Assembly (NCBI GenBank): GCA_900552055.1
Contig: URYI01000024.1
Span: 1-18,788, forward strand
Source: an uncultured Eubacteriales bacterium
GTDB taxonomy: Bacteria; Bacillota; Clostridia; Christensenellales; QALW01
DNA length: 18,788 nucleotides
Direction: 5' to 3'
Shown here: positions 7,323 through 15,566 of the stretch, piece by piece
How positions within the stretch are numbered: position 1 is the first letter of the stretch
How the letters are laid out: each line of letters starts with the position of its first letter
Translations under genes and position numbers: made by a program
The notes under the pieces: model-generated
Databases searched by the model: none
What the model was told of the DNA's origin: nothing
What the model saw: only the letters and a program-made list of their open reading frames with translations

Positions 7323-8612
7323 ATGAATAACGATTTTCTCAGACAGTCAGACAGTGAACAGCAGCCCAACAATGGGTTTACCCAGCAATCGGACGGCGAA
7401 CAGCAGTTTAACAGTTATTTTAATGAGCTTCAATATCAGCAGGCCCCGCATAAAACGCCGAAAAAAGGCGGCGGTAAAAAGGCGCTGGCAGTTTTAAGTA
7501 CGGTGCTTGTTATGGCGGTTTGTACGGTCTGCGGATATTTCGGAGGCGTTTATGCCAACAGCCAAGCTCAGCAGAATAGCGCAGACGATAACTCAAACGG
7601 TTCAGCCGGCAATTCCAATGTAGTTTATATGAGCAGCAATACTTCGCCTGTGAGCGAGGACGAAAGCGATGCTCTTTCGGTAAGCGAAATAGCGGCAATG
7701 GCGGCGGATTCGGTGGTGGAAATAGTAGTTCAGAGCACTTCTGATTCAGGCTATATCGGCCAGACTATCCTCACGGGAGCCGGCAGCGGCGTTATCCTCA
7801 CTCAGAGCGGCTATATAATTACTAACAACCATGTCGTGGAGGATGCAGACAGTATTAAAGTAAGGCTGCGCAACGGCGAGGAGTATGACGCCGAGCTTAT
7901 AGGCGCGGATTCCAAGAGCGACATAGCGGTAATAAAAATAGATGCGGAAAATCTTACCGTTGCGGTGGTAGGAGATTCTTCCCTGCTCCAGGTGGGGGAA
8001 CTGGCCGTTGCTATAGGCAACCCGCTGGGTGAATTGGGCGGCACTGTGACCGATGGCATTATAAGCGCTCTGGACAGGGAAATAACTATAGACGGAGAGA
8101 ATATGACCCTGCTTCAGACAAACGCTGCAATCAACCCCGGCAATTCGGGCGGCGGATTGTTTAACGGCCGCGGAGAACTTATAGGCATAGTCAATGCTAA
8201 AAGCTCAGGTACGGATATAGAAGGCTTGGGATTTGCAATTCCTATTAATGATGCTATGGAGGTATTTAATGACCTTGTGGAATACGGCTATGTGCGCGGC
8301 CGTGTGGACACAGGCATGCAGATGCTGGAAATAAACGATACTCAAACTGCGTACATGTACAGAGTGAGCCAGCTGGGACTTTATGTGTACGAAGTGGAAA
8401 ATGGCTCTTCGGCTCAGAGTGCCGGCCTTCAGTCAGGAGATTATATTCTCAGCGTAGACGGAACGGAGATTTCCTCTCTGGCTGATTTCAACAGCGCTAT
8501 AGATGCGCACAGCGTAGGCGACCAGGTGGAGATAAGCGTACTCAGAGGGAGAACGGTACATGATTTTACCATTACTCTTACCGAGTATATCCCTGATTCC
8601 GCTGTTGTCTGA
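7323..8612 (+). CDS. Membrane-anchored HtrA/DegP-type serine protease with one PDZ domain
   Basis: HtrA proteases degrade or refold damaged proteins at the outer face of the membrane. The 429 residues contain, in order, a polar N-terminal tail (1-50), one membrane helix (about 53-77), a Ser/Asn-rich linker (78-115), a trypsin-like domain and one PDZ domain (about 340-420). The catalytic triad is visible: His170 in ITNNHVVEDAD, Asp200 in SDIAVIKID and Ser275 in NPGNSGGGLF. The cytoplasmic tail carries an imperfect duplication: RQSDSEQQPNNGF (7-19) and QQSDGEQQFNSYF (21-33). Start ATG 7323 has AAAGGAAG about 8 nt upstream. The gene stands alone between the terminator at 7125-7155 and a long gene-free stretch. 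Which of the several Firmicutes HtrA paralogues it matches cannot be decided, so no symbol is given. Confidence 0.95.
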   Translation: MNNDFLRQSDSEQQPNNGFTQQSDGEQQFNSYFNELQYQQAPHKTPKKGGGKKALAVLSTVLVMAVCTVCGYFGGVYANSQAQQNSADDNSNGSAGNSNVVYMSSNTSPVSEDESDALSVSEIAAMAADSVVEIVVQSTSDSGYIGQTILTGAGSGVILTQSGYIITNNHVVEDADSIKVRLRNGEEYDAELIGADSKSDIAVIKIDAENLTVAVVGDSSLLQVGELAVAIGNPLGELGGTVTDGIISALDREITIDGENMTLLQTNAAINPGNSGGGLFNGRGELIGIVNAKSSGTDIEGLGFAIPINDAMEVFNDLVEYGYVRGRVDTGMQMLEINDTQTAYMYRVSQLGLYVYEVENGSSAQSAGLQSGDYILSVDGTEISSLADFNSAIDAHSVGDQVEISVLRGRTVHDFTITLTEYIPDSAVV

Positions 8613-8851
8613 TATGCTTTAGGCTTAAGCCTCTCCTCTCTCTGTGCATGTGGATACGAGCTTTTCGGACGGATGCATAGGAAGGTTAATTAAAACTGAA
8701 AGAATGGATATTAGTATAAATAAATATGTTTTTCTGAACGGCCATAAGGCCGCGGATACCGAACGGCTAAGGCGGCAGAAGGTTTGAGAGAGGGGATAAA
8801 AGGGTATAAAGGCCAGGGAATTCCGGCTGATTTTAAATAAATATTATCTGC

Positions 8852-8898
8852 TTTTAGACCCATTTGGCTGGTTGTAAACCAGCCAAATGGGTCTAAAA
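8852..8898. repeat. Perfect 22-bp inverted repeat with 3-nt loop
   Basis: Arms 8852-8873 and 8877-8898 are exact reverse complements, with loop GTA. The arm begins TTTTAGACCC and closes with GGGTCTAAAA. Because the T run is at the left foot and the A run at the right foot, this is the reverse of a terminator layout on both strands. No gene overlaps it. Confidence 0.85.
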
Positions 8899-9049
8899 TA
8901 TATAAGCATATAAGCATATTATCATTTTGAAGCGCCCTGCCGCCTGGAAGTGGCTGGGCTGTTTGGGGTTAGTGGGGTTTGATTAAATTATTTGTCTCAG
9001 TGCGTGCGCGTGTATTCTGGAAGTGTTTTGATTTAGTTCAAAAGGCGAT

Positions 9050-9326
9050 TACTCTAAATTGACAAGGGCATATACGGTCAGGACAGGGCTGTTTCCGCGT
9101 TCTGCTGTGTTGCTTTTCCCTCCGTGTACGTCCGGTACACGTCGTTCAAGCGCCTTGCAGGGCAGGGAAGCGGCCGCTTGTCTGGCTCTTCAGCCTCCAG
9201 CAGGTTTGATTCCGGCGTTTCAGGGAAGCGGAATGAGGCGTAATGAACGTACACCCATTGCCGATGACGCAGAAAATGCCGAAATCATACCGCCGGAGGC
9301 GTGTATCCCCTTGTCAATTTAGGGTA
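9050..9326. mobile_element. MITE-like element with 27-nt terminal inverted repeats and TA ends
   Basis: The ends 9050-9076 and 9300-9326 are inverted repeats with 24 of 27 positions identical; the uninterrupted part is CTAAATTGACAAGGG. Both ends are bounded by TA, which fits the TA target duplication of the IS630/Tc1-mariner group. The 277-bp element has no transposase gene. An 87-codon frame spans it (9059-9322) but shows no family features. Inside lies a small hairpin, CGTGTAC (9123-9129) with GTACACG (9135-9141). Assignment to IS630 is inferred from the TA ends only. Confidence 0.6.
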
Positions 9327-9694
9327 TATATTTGAAATTATCAGTTTGCAATGGATAATAAGACTCAGTTCTGTAATTCGCCTGCGGTCTGCGTTATTTT
9401 CAATCGGTGCGGAGACTGGCGCGTCTTTTTTCTCTGCCATGACTAGACGGCGAAGCTTTCTAAGGCGGAGAAGTTAAAAATGCTGTTTTACACTTCTGCA
9501 AGTTACCTAGCGTTATATGCCGGGCGTGCCTACAGTGGAAGCGGCGCATCGGGGAGACAAATTTAGCTTTGGAATACTGCATTACCCATCATGCACTAAC
9601 GCTGGCAATATTAAGCATACTGAGACCGGCCCGCTTGATAATGAGCAAAATTATTTTGGGCAGAGGGTAGACGCAGGAAAAGAAAAAGCCCCTT

Positions 9695-9789
9695 TTAGGG
9701 CGTCCTTCCATCAGGAAGGGCGCCCTAAGCTGTATCCGTTCCTTGGCGGAACGGGTGTGCCTGCGGTATGTTATCGCCCTGCGAGCGAT
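9695..9789. other. Three consecutive stem-loops, possible structured RNA
   Basis: Stem 1 pairs 9695-9709 with 9714-9728: 15 pairs including one G-T, loop ATCA. Stem 2 pairs CCGTTCC (9736-9742) with GGAACGG (9748-9754), loop TTGGC. Stem 3 pairs ATCGC (9773-9777) with GCGAT (9785-9789), loop of 7. They lie in a stretch without a gene. No clear promoter or T run fixes a strand, and I do not recognise a known RNA family. Confidence 0.45.
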
Positions 9790-10004
9790 GATATTATATT
9801 TATGGCATATGAAGGAGCGGATATTCTATCATGTTTTTCACGAAGCGGAAATATATAATACGGTCCAAGCCATATATCATATCTCGCCGGAGGTATATCA
9901 TTATTTGCTTGCCGATAAAAACGGTTCCCCGCCAGATGTCTGGACCAATCTCAGTATGGAACCCACTATGGAACTTTGCATCCCTGAAAGGGTCAATTTC
10001 TGTT

Positions 10005-10046
10005 TATAAAGAAACCGGAGACGACTTCTTTAAAAATCGTCTCCGG
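10005..10046 (-). terminator. Rho-independent terminator of the zinc-ribbon gene
   Basis: Read on the - strand, CCGGAGACGA (10046-10037) pairs with TCGTCTCCGG (10024-10015) across a 12-nt loop, and the stem is followed by TTTCTTT (10014-10008). It lies about 40 nt after the stop codon of the - strand gene. Confidence 0.75.
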
Positions 10047-10084
10047 CTGCGGATCATTTACAATTATTATTATATTCTGAATTT

Positions 10085-10825
10085 TTAGGCAATAGAACCT
10101 AATCCGGCATCCAATCCAAGACGGCCGCTTGCATCGGTAAGATACCAGCCTCCGTCTATTTTAACAATATACGCTGAAGTTTCAGAGGTCATCTCATCAT
10201 CATCGCCCTTTACGGTTATATCCGCGTCTATATCGTAGCCTTCGGTAACTGATTTACGGGCCAGCTCGTATCTGTCGTTAACTCCCTCGCGTATCTCGTT
10301 TAATTCGCTGTCAGTAAGCTTATCCTCTTTTGTAACCTTATAAGATACCCTTACGTTGTCGCCGTATTCGTCTTCAAGCAAATCTATAACAGTATCCACC
10401 ACGTCTTCGGCGTCCCTTTCCAGGTCGTCAATGTCCATGTCATAAGTATCTTCGTAATAATCCCAGTATGCCTGAGGCGCCAGCTTATCAAGCTTATTTA
10501 CCTGTCCCTTTATCATTACGTCGATATAGTTGTTTATGGCGCTCTTGTATCCGCCTCCCGCGGTAAGAGCCACTATAAGCACGACAATTACAACAACAGC
10601 TGCTGCGGCGATAATTGCTATATTCCTGGTGCTGAGCTTTTTAGGAGCGGGCGGGTTAGGATTGGCGTTTTCACCATTCTCAGCGCCGGGCGCGTCAGCT
10701 TGAGCCTGAGCGTCAGCAGGCTGCTGAACAGTTTCTTCTGCCGGCTTGATTTCTGTACCGCAGGCCTCGCACTTAACGGCGTCATCCTCCAGCTGAGCTC
10801 CGCATTGTCTGCAAAACTTACTCAT
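10085..10825 (-). CDS. Zinc-ribbon, single-helix membrane protein with acidic outer domain
   Basis: The 246-residue product starts with a zinc ribbon (Cys5, Cys8, Cys19, Cys22; FCRQCG and CEACG), followed by a Pro/Ala/Glu-rich linker (27-65), a single membrane helix (about 69-89, rich in Ala, Ile and Val) and a C-terminal domain of about 155 residues rich in Asp and Glu. With the usual orientation the ribbon is cytoplasmic and the acidic domain outside. This layout is common in Clostridia among zinc-ribbon proteins of unknown role; the C-terminal part has the look of an NTF2/DUF4878-like fold (helical start, then strands ending IDGGWYLTD), which is a guess. Start ATG (10825-10823) has only a GGGGG run as a possible ribosome site. 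It has its own promoter and terminator, so it is a single-gene unit, divergent from the giant activase gene. Confidence 0.85.
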   Translation of the reverse strand: MSKFCRQCGAQLEDDAVKCEACGTEIKPAEETVQQPADAQAQADAPGAENGENANPNPPAPKKLSTRNIAIIAAAAVVVIVVLIVALTAGGGYKSAINNYIDVMIKGQVNKLDKLAPQAYWDYYEDTYDMDIDDLERDAEDVVDTVIDLLEDEYGDNVRVSYKVTKEDKLTDSELNEIREGVNDRYELARKSVTEGYDIDADITVKGDDDEMTSETSAYIVKIDGGWYLTDASGRLGLDAGLGSIA

Positions 10826-10862
10826 AATTTATAAACCCCCAATATCAATATTTATTACTGTT

Positions 10863-10891
10863 ATATTAGCATAAGTATGGCCAATATGCAA
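10863..10891 (-). promoter_or_regulatory. Promoter of the zinc-ribbon gene
   Basis: On the - strand, TTGCAT (10891-10886) and TAATAT (10868-10863) are separated by 17 nt, and the -10 box is preceded by TGC, an extended -10 element. A start near 10856 gives a leader of about 30 nt. Confidence 0.65.
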
Positions 10892-11019
10892 GAAAAATTT
10901 TAATTTTTTTTAAACATTATGAGGAAAATTAATGAAAACAGGGCTTGTCTGTCAGGTTTTAACCGCCAAAAAGCCCATGACTCCGCACTTTTTAAGTATT
11001 CAAATCCTAATGGCGCGCT

Positions 11020-11047
11020 TTGCTTTTTATCAATTTTGCGTTATAAT
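11020..11047 (+). promoter_or_regulatory. Promoter of the giant activase gene
   Basis: TTGCTT (11020-11025) and a perfect TATAAT (11042-11047) are separated by 16 nt. The -35 hexamer is the same as the one before prfB. A start near 11054 leaves a leader of about 158 nt. The leader shows only a weak 5-bp hairpin (TAACC with GGTTA near 11120-11140) before a T-rich run. The 386-nt gap 10826-11211 thus holds two divergent promoters and no convincing gene. Confidence 0.55.
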
Positions 11048-11211
11048 ATTACGAAAGCAAAAATGCGTAATGCAGCTTGGAATTTAGCGAGATTGAAAAA
11101 CGGCATTGGATTTTCAGGCTAACCATTCTTAAAGCGGTTATCTTTTGTTTTTGTGCGGTGTTTTGGTGCTGTTTAGGACAAAGCGCCGTTTGATTTCAGG
11201 AGGTTGATTTT

Positions 11212-14200
11212 TTGTTAAAAGCATATCGTGCGGGTATAGACGTTGGTTCTACAACGGTAAAACTGGTGCTGCTGGATGAGGCAAACCGCATAATATACGG
11301 GGAATACCGCCGCCACTGTGCGCACATACAGGAGGCTCTGCTCTCTCTGCTTAGGGAAGCGCGGGCTGCGGTGGGAGAATGTGAGCTTTACGCCGGCGTT
11401 ACCGGCTCCGGTTCAATTAATCTGGGCAAGGCTCTGGGGATAGGCTTTGTTCAGGAAGTTGTGGCCGTGGCTTCCGCGCTTAAATTAACTGCGCCCCAAA
11501 CGGACGTAGCCATAGAGCTGGGTGGAGAGGACGCCAAGATAATATACTTTAAGGACGGCCTGGACGAGCGGATGAACGGCGTATGCGCAGGGGGGACGGG
11601 TTCGTTTATTGACCAGATGGCCGCCCTGCTGCAAACGGACGCCCAGGGGCTTAATTCCTATGCTGAAAACTATAAGGAAATTTATCCCATAGCCGCGCGG
11701 TGCGGCGTTTTTGCTAAATCGGATATCCAGCCCCTTATAAACGAAGGAGCAACCAAGCCCGATTTGGCCGCTTCTATTTTTCAGGCAGTGGTAAATCAGA
11801 CCATTTCGGGTCTGGCCTGCGGCAAGCCCATACGGGGCTGCGTCGCTTTTTTAGGGGGTCCGCTGCATTTCCTGCCCGAGTTGCGCAAAGCTTTTATACG
11901 CACTCTTCGCCTTACGCCTGAAAATGTAGTGCATCCGGACAATTCCCATTTGTTTGCGGCAATGGGCGCTGCGCTGGAGGTTTTGCCGGACGGGGCCGTG
12001 GAGCTGGATAAGCTTATTAATAATCTTGAGCAGGGGGTTAAATTGCGCTTTGAGCTTAAGCGCCTGCCCCCTCTCTTTGAAAACCAGGAGGAATACGATG
12101 CCTTCTGCCGCCGCCATGAGAGGGCAGTGGTGCAGAAGGGGGATTTGGCGTCCTACAGCGGAAACTGCTTTTTAGGCATAGACGCGGGCAGTACTACTAC
12201 CAAGCTCGCGCTGATAGGCGAACAGGGACAGCTGCTTTTCTCCTATTATACCAATAATTCTGAAGGCCCCGTAAAGGCCGCCGTAAATGCAATGGATATG
12301 CTCAGAGAGCAGCTCCCTGAGGGAGCGCGCATTTGCCGCAGCTGTTCCACCGGCTACGGCGAATCCCTGCTCAAAAGCGCGTTCAGCCTAGACGAGGGCG
12401 AGGTAGAGACTATTGCGCACTGTACTGCCGCCGCGTTTTTTGAGCCGGAGGTGGACTGCGTGCTGGATATAGGCGGCCAGGATATGAAATGCATACGCCT
12501 GCATAACGGTTCTGTGGACAATGTGCTTCTGAATGAGGCGTGTTCTTCAGGCTGCGGTTCTTTCTTAGAGAGCTTTGCCAATTCTCTGGGCTATACCGCC
12601 TCGGATTTTGCCCAGAAGGCAGTCTTTGCCAAGCATCCCGTGGATTTGGGAACCCGCTGCACGGTGTTTATGAATTCCAACGTCAAGCAGGCCCAGAAGG
12701 AGGGCGCTTCGGTAAGCGATATTTCGGCCGGACTGGCCTATTCGGTTATAAAGAATGCGCTGTATAAAGTAATAAAGCTGACTGACGCAAAGGATCTGGG
12801 CAAGCATATAGTGGTTCAGGGAGGTACGTTCTATAACCGCGCCGTATTGCGCGCATTTGAAAAAGTTTCGGGCGGCGAAGCGGTGTGCCCGGACATTTCG
12901 GGTATAATGGGCGCTTTCGGCGCCGCGCTTATAGCGCGGGACAGATATAAAGGCCAAAAGAGCACTATGCTGCCCATGGAGGAGATTTCACGCCTTACCT
13001 TTACCACTTCCACACTGCGCTGCGGCAAATGCCCCAATAACTGCATGCTGACTGTCAGCCGCTTTTCAAACGGCAGCCGGCATATTACGGGCAACCGCTG
13101 TGAAAAAGGAGCCGGGGGAATCTCAAAAATAAAAGCGGCTCCCAATATGTTTGAATATAAGAGCAGAAGGATGTTTGACTATCAGCCATTGGAGCCGGCC
13201 AGCGCCCCTAGGGGAGTGCTGGGCATTCCCCGTGTGCTGAATATATATGAAAATTATCCTTTTTGGGCGGTATTCTTTAAACAGCTGGGCTTCAGCCTGC
13301 TGCTCTCGCCCTTTTCCGACCGCAAGCTCTATGAGCTGGGCATGGATTCCATTCCCTCCGAATCAGAATGCTATCCGGCCAAATTGGCGCACGGGCATGT
13401 CCAGTGGCTGGTTAATCAGGGAGTAAAGGCTATTTTCCATCCCTGCGTCTTTTATGAGCATAAGGAGCGCGCTGACGCCCAGAATCATTTTAACTGCCCC
13501 ATAGTCGTGTCCTATCCGGAAAATCTTAAGAATAACGTGGAGGCTATAGCGGACGGAGGAGTTAAATATATACGGCCCTTTATAGCGTTTACAGATTTAA
13601 AGACCGCATCTGAAAGATTAGAGAGGCTCTGCCGGGAGGAATGGGGCATACCTGAAAAGGAAACGCGGCTTGCCGCGGCCATGGCCTGGGATGAGCAGAT
13701 GCGCGCAAAAGAGGATGTGCGCCGGGAAGGGGCGCGCCTGCTGGCACTTATGGAAAAGGAAGGCGGGCGCGGCATTGTGCTGGCCGGCCGGCCGTATCAT
13801 GTAGATCCGGAAATCAATCACGGCATACCTGAATTGATAGCTTCCTATGGCCTGACTGTATTTACCGAAGACAGCCTGCCCGTGGATAATTGCGAAAAAC
13901 GCCAGCTGAGAGTGGTTGACCAATGGGTCTTTCATTCGCGCATGTATTCGGCGGCCCAATTTGTCAGCCGGCGGGACGATTTGGAGCTGATTCAGCTTAA
14001 TTCCTTCGGCTGCGGCCTGGATGCTGTTACAACCGACCAGATGTCTGAAATTATGGAGAACAGCAACAAGCTTTATACCGTGCTTAAGATTGACGAGGTA
14101 AACAATCTGGGCGCTGCCAGGATACGCATCCGCAGCCTTATCGCGGCTATGAACATGCGCCGGGACAAGGGCATAAAGGCGGATTATAAGCCCATGCAGT

Positions 14201-15540
14201 ACCAGCGCGCGCAGTTTACCGATAAAATGCGCGAGGAAAGGTACACTATCCTTGCGCCCCAGATGAGCCCCATACATTTCGACATACTGGAGCCGATATT
14301 TGAAAAGCACGGCTATAATATAAAAATTCTGGATAACGATAACCGCACTGCTATAGATACCGGCCTCAAATACGTCAACAACGATGCCTGCTTCCCTTCC
14401 ATAACAGTTGTAGGCCAGATTATGGAGGCCATTCTTTCGGGCAGGTATGATAATAATAAACTAGCGGTTATTATGACGCAGACGGGAGGCTGCTGCCGGG
14501 CCAGCAATTATGTAGGCTTTATAAGGCGTGCTTTGGATAAGGCCGGGCTTTCGCATATCCCTGTAATTTCCCTTAACGCCACAGGTATGGAAAAAAATCC
14601 GGGCTTTAAATTAAGCGCTCCGCTGCTGCTCGCAACCATGAGAGGCATTGTCTGCGGCGATTTAATTATGAAGTGCCTTTATCGAACCCGTCCGTACGAG
14701 CTTATATCCGGTTCAGCTGAAAAGCTGCACGAAAAATGGCGGGATATAAGCATAAAAACGCTGACAGGCGGAGACAGCGGCTATAATTATAAGGAGCTTT
14801 GCGCAGCGCTGGTAAAGGATTTTGACTCCCTGCCCCTGAATGAAAGCCTTAAGAAGCCGCGCGTGGGTATAGTGGGGGAGATTCTGGTTAAATATATGCC
14901 TCTGGCCAACAATCACCTGGTAGAATTGCTGGAAAAAGAAGGAGCCGAGGCGGTTGTACCCGATTTGATGGATTTTATGAATTACTGCCTGTATAACACG
15001 CTGTATAAGCGGGAATATTTAGGCGCTTCCTGGGCCTCGGCCGCTGCGTCAAAAGCGGGGCTGAAGATAATAGAAACGGTGCGCCGGCCCGCCGTTGAAG
15101 CTTTAAAGAACAGCCGCCGCTTTGAGCCCAGCATGCCCATAGATGAAATAGGGCAGCTGGCCGCGCCTCTTTTGTCTCTGGGCAATCAGTACGGCGAGGG
15201 ATGGTTCCTTGCCGGTGAAATGGTTGAACTGCTGAAAACGGGCGTGCCTAATATAGTCTGCATTCAGCCTTTTGCCTGTCTGCCTAATCATGTTGTGGGT
15301 AAGGGGGTTATAAAGCAGCTTAAAAAGAGTTATCCTCAGGCCAACATCGCTGCTGTGGATTATGATCCGGGTGCGAGCGAGGTTAACCAGCTGAACCGTA
15401 TAAAGCTTATGCTGTCTGCGGCTAAAAGCGCGCTTGAGGAGGATAAAAGCAAGTCAGAGACTGCCGGGGAGGAGCATTTAATTAAAGAAAATGAAATTTC
15501 TGCGGGGCTTGCTCTTGCCGATGAAAAGGCCTGCAGTTAG
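11212..15540 (+). CDS. Giant 2-hydroxyacyl-CoA dehydratase activase-like ASKHA ATPase with fused dehydratase-like domains
   Basis: The 1442 residues hold two BadF/BcrA-type ASKHA ATPase domains (about 5-255 and 318-575) with nucleotide-binding motifs GIDVGSTTVK (8-17) and GIDAGSTTTK (322-331). Cluster cysteines are C125 and C164 in the first domain, and C444/C448 and C483 in the second. A four-Cys motif follows (C604, C607, C611, C630), then a DUF2229-like region (about 665-880) and a C-terminal region resembling the HgdB/HgdC partner subunits. In the known system the dimeric activase uses ATP hydrolysis to push one electron into 2-hydroxyacyl-CoA dehydratase. Very large fused forms are widespread in Clostridia and have no established client. 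No HgdA/HgdB genes are nearby. The start is TTG 11212 with AGGAGG 8 nt upstream. The tail from about 1408 is charged and low in complexity. The ABC gene begins 26 nt after the stop. Confidence 0.92.
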   Translation: MLKAYRAGIDVGSTTVKLVLLDEANRIIYGEYRRHCAHIQEALLSLLREARAAVGECELYAGVTGSGSINLGKALGIGFVQEVVAVASALKLTAPQTDVAIELGGEDAKIIYFKDGLDERMNGVCAGGTGSFIDQMAALLQTDAQGLNSYAENYKEIYPIAARCGVFAKSDIQPLINEGATKPDLAASIFQAVVNQTISGLACGKPIRGCVAFLGGPLHFLPELRKAFIRTLRLTPENVVHPDNSHLFAAMGAALEVLPDGAVELDKLINNLEQGVKLRFELKRLPPLFENQEEYDAFCRRHERAVVQKGDLASYSGNCFLGIDAGSTTTKLALIGEQGQLLFSYYTNNSEGPVKAAVNAMDMLREQLPEGARICRSCSTGYGESLLKSAFSLDEGEVETIAHCTAAAFFEPEVDCVLDIGGQDMKCIRLHNGSVDNVLLNEACSSGCGSFLESFANSLGYTASDFAQKAVFAKHPVDLGTRCTVFMNSNVKQAQKEGASVSDISAGLAYSVIKNALYKVIKLTDAKDLGKHIVVQGGTFYNRAVLRAFEKVSGGEAVCPDISGIMGAFGAALIARDRYKGQKSTMLPMEEISRLTFTTSTLRCGKCPNNCMLTVSRFSNGSRHITGNRCEKGAGGISKIKAAPNMFEYKSRRMFDYQPLEPASAPRGVLGIPRVLNIYENYPFWAVFFKQLGFSLLLSPFSDRKLYELGMDSIPSESECYPAKLAHGHVQWLVNQGVKAIFHPCVFYEHKERADAQNHFNCPIVVSYPENLKNNVEAIADGGVKYIRPFIAFTDLKTASERLERLCREEWGIPEKETRLAAAMAWDEQMRAKEDVRREGARLLALMEKEGGRGIVLAGRPYHVDPEINHGIPELIASYGLTVFTEDSLPVDNCEKRQLRVVDQWVFHSRMYSAAQFVSRRDDLELIQLNSFGCGLDAVTTDQMSEIMENSNKLYTVLKIDEVNNLGAARIRIRSLIAAMNMRRDKGIKADYKPMQYQRAQFTDKMREERYTILAPQMSPIHFDILEPIFEKHGYNIKILDNDNRTAIDTGLKYVNNDACFPSITVVGQIMEAILSGRYDNNKLAVIMTQTGGCCRASNYVGFIRRALDKAGLSHIPVISLNATGMEKNPGFKLSAPLLLATMRGIVCGDLIMKCLYRTRPYELISGSAEKLHEKWRDISIKTLTGGDSGYNYKELCAALVKDFDSLPLNESLKKPRVGIVGEILVKYMPLANNHLVELLEKEGAEAVVPDLMDFMNYCLYNTLYKREYLGASWASAAASKAGLKIIETVRRPAVEALKNSRRFEPSMPIDEIGQLAAPLLSLGNQYGEGWFLAGEMVELLKTGVPNIVCIQPFACLPNHVVGKGVIKQLKKSYPQANIAAVDYDPGASEVNQLNRIKLMLSAAKSALEEDKSKSETAGEEHLIKENEISAGLALADEKACS

Positions 15541-15566
15541 TAATAAAGACCGAAAGGGTGAAGCCA

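Larger units (their letters stand above)
8613..10014. other. 1.4-kb gene-free stretch with repeat and hairpin remnants
   Basis: No reading frame here has a ribosome binding site plus a recognisable protein. The longest (9517-9858, 9743-10009, 9059-9322 on the + strand) read as low-complexity or cross the hairpins. A 66-codon frame from ATG 9809 to 10009, rich in His and Tyr, is the only one I would not exclude fully; it has GGAGC-like sequence only after its start. The stretch contains a perfect hairpin (8852-8898), a MITE-like element (9050-9326) and three consecutive stem-loops (9695-9789), each listed separately. It looks like an accessory scar between htrA and the zinc-ribbon gene. Confidence 0.6.

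Noticed and set aside
1425..8631. The 10-bp palindrome GGCTTAAGCC occurs at 1425-1434 and 8622-8631, both after stop codons.
   Set aside because: Two copies of one short palindrome in this length can arise by chance, and the flanks are unrelated.
9809..10009. 66-codon frame rich in His and Tyr in the gene-free stretch.
   Set aside because: No ribosome binding site, no known family, and it ends just before the opposite-strand terminator; not enough to call a gene.
10919..11122. 67-codon + strand frame between the divergent promoters.
   Set aside because: It lacks a ribosome site and crosses the promoter of the giant activase gene.
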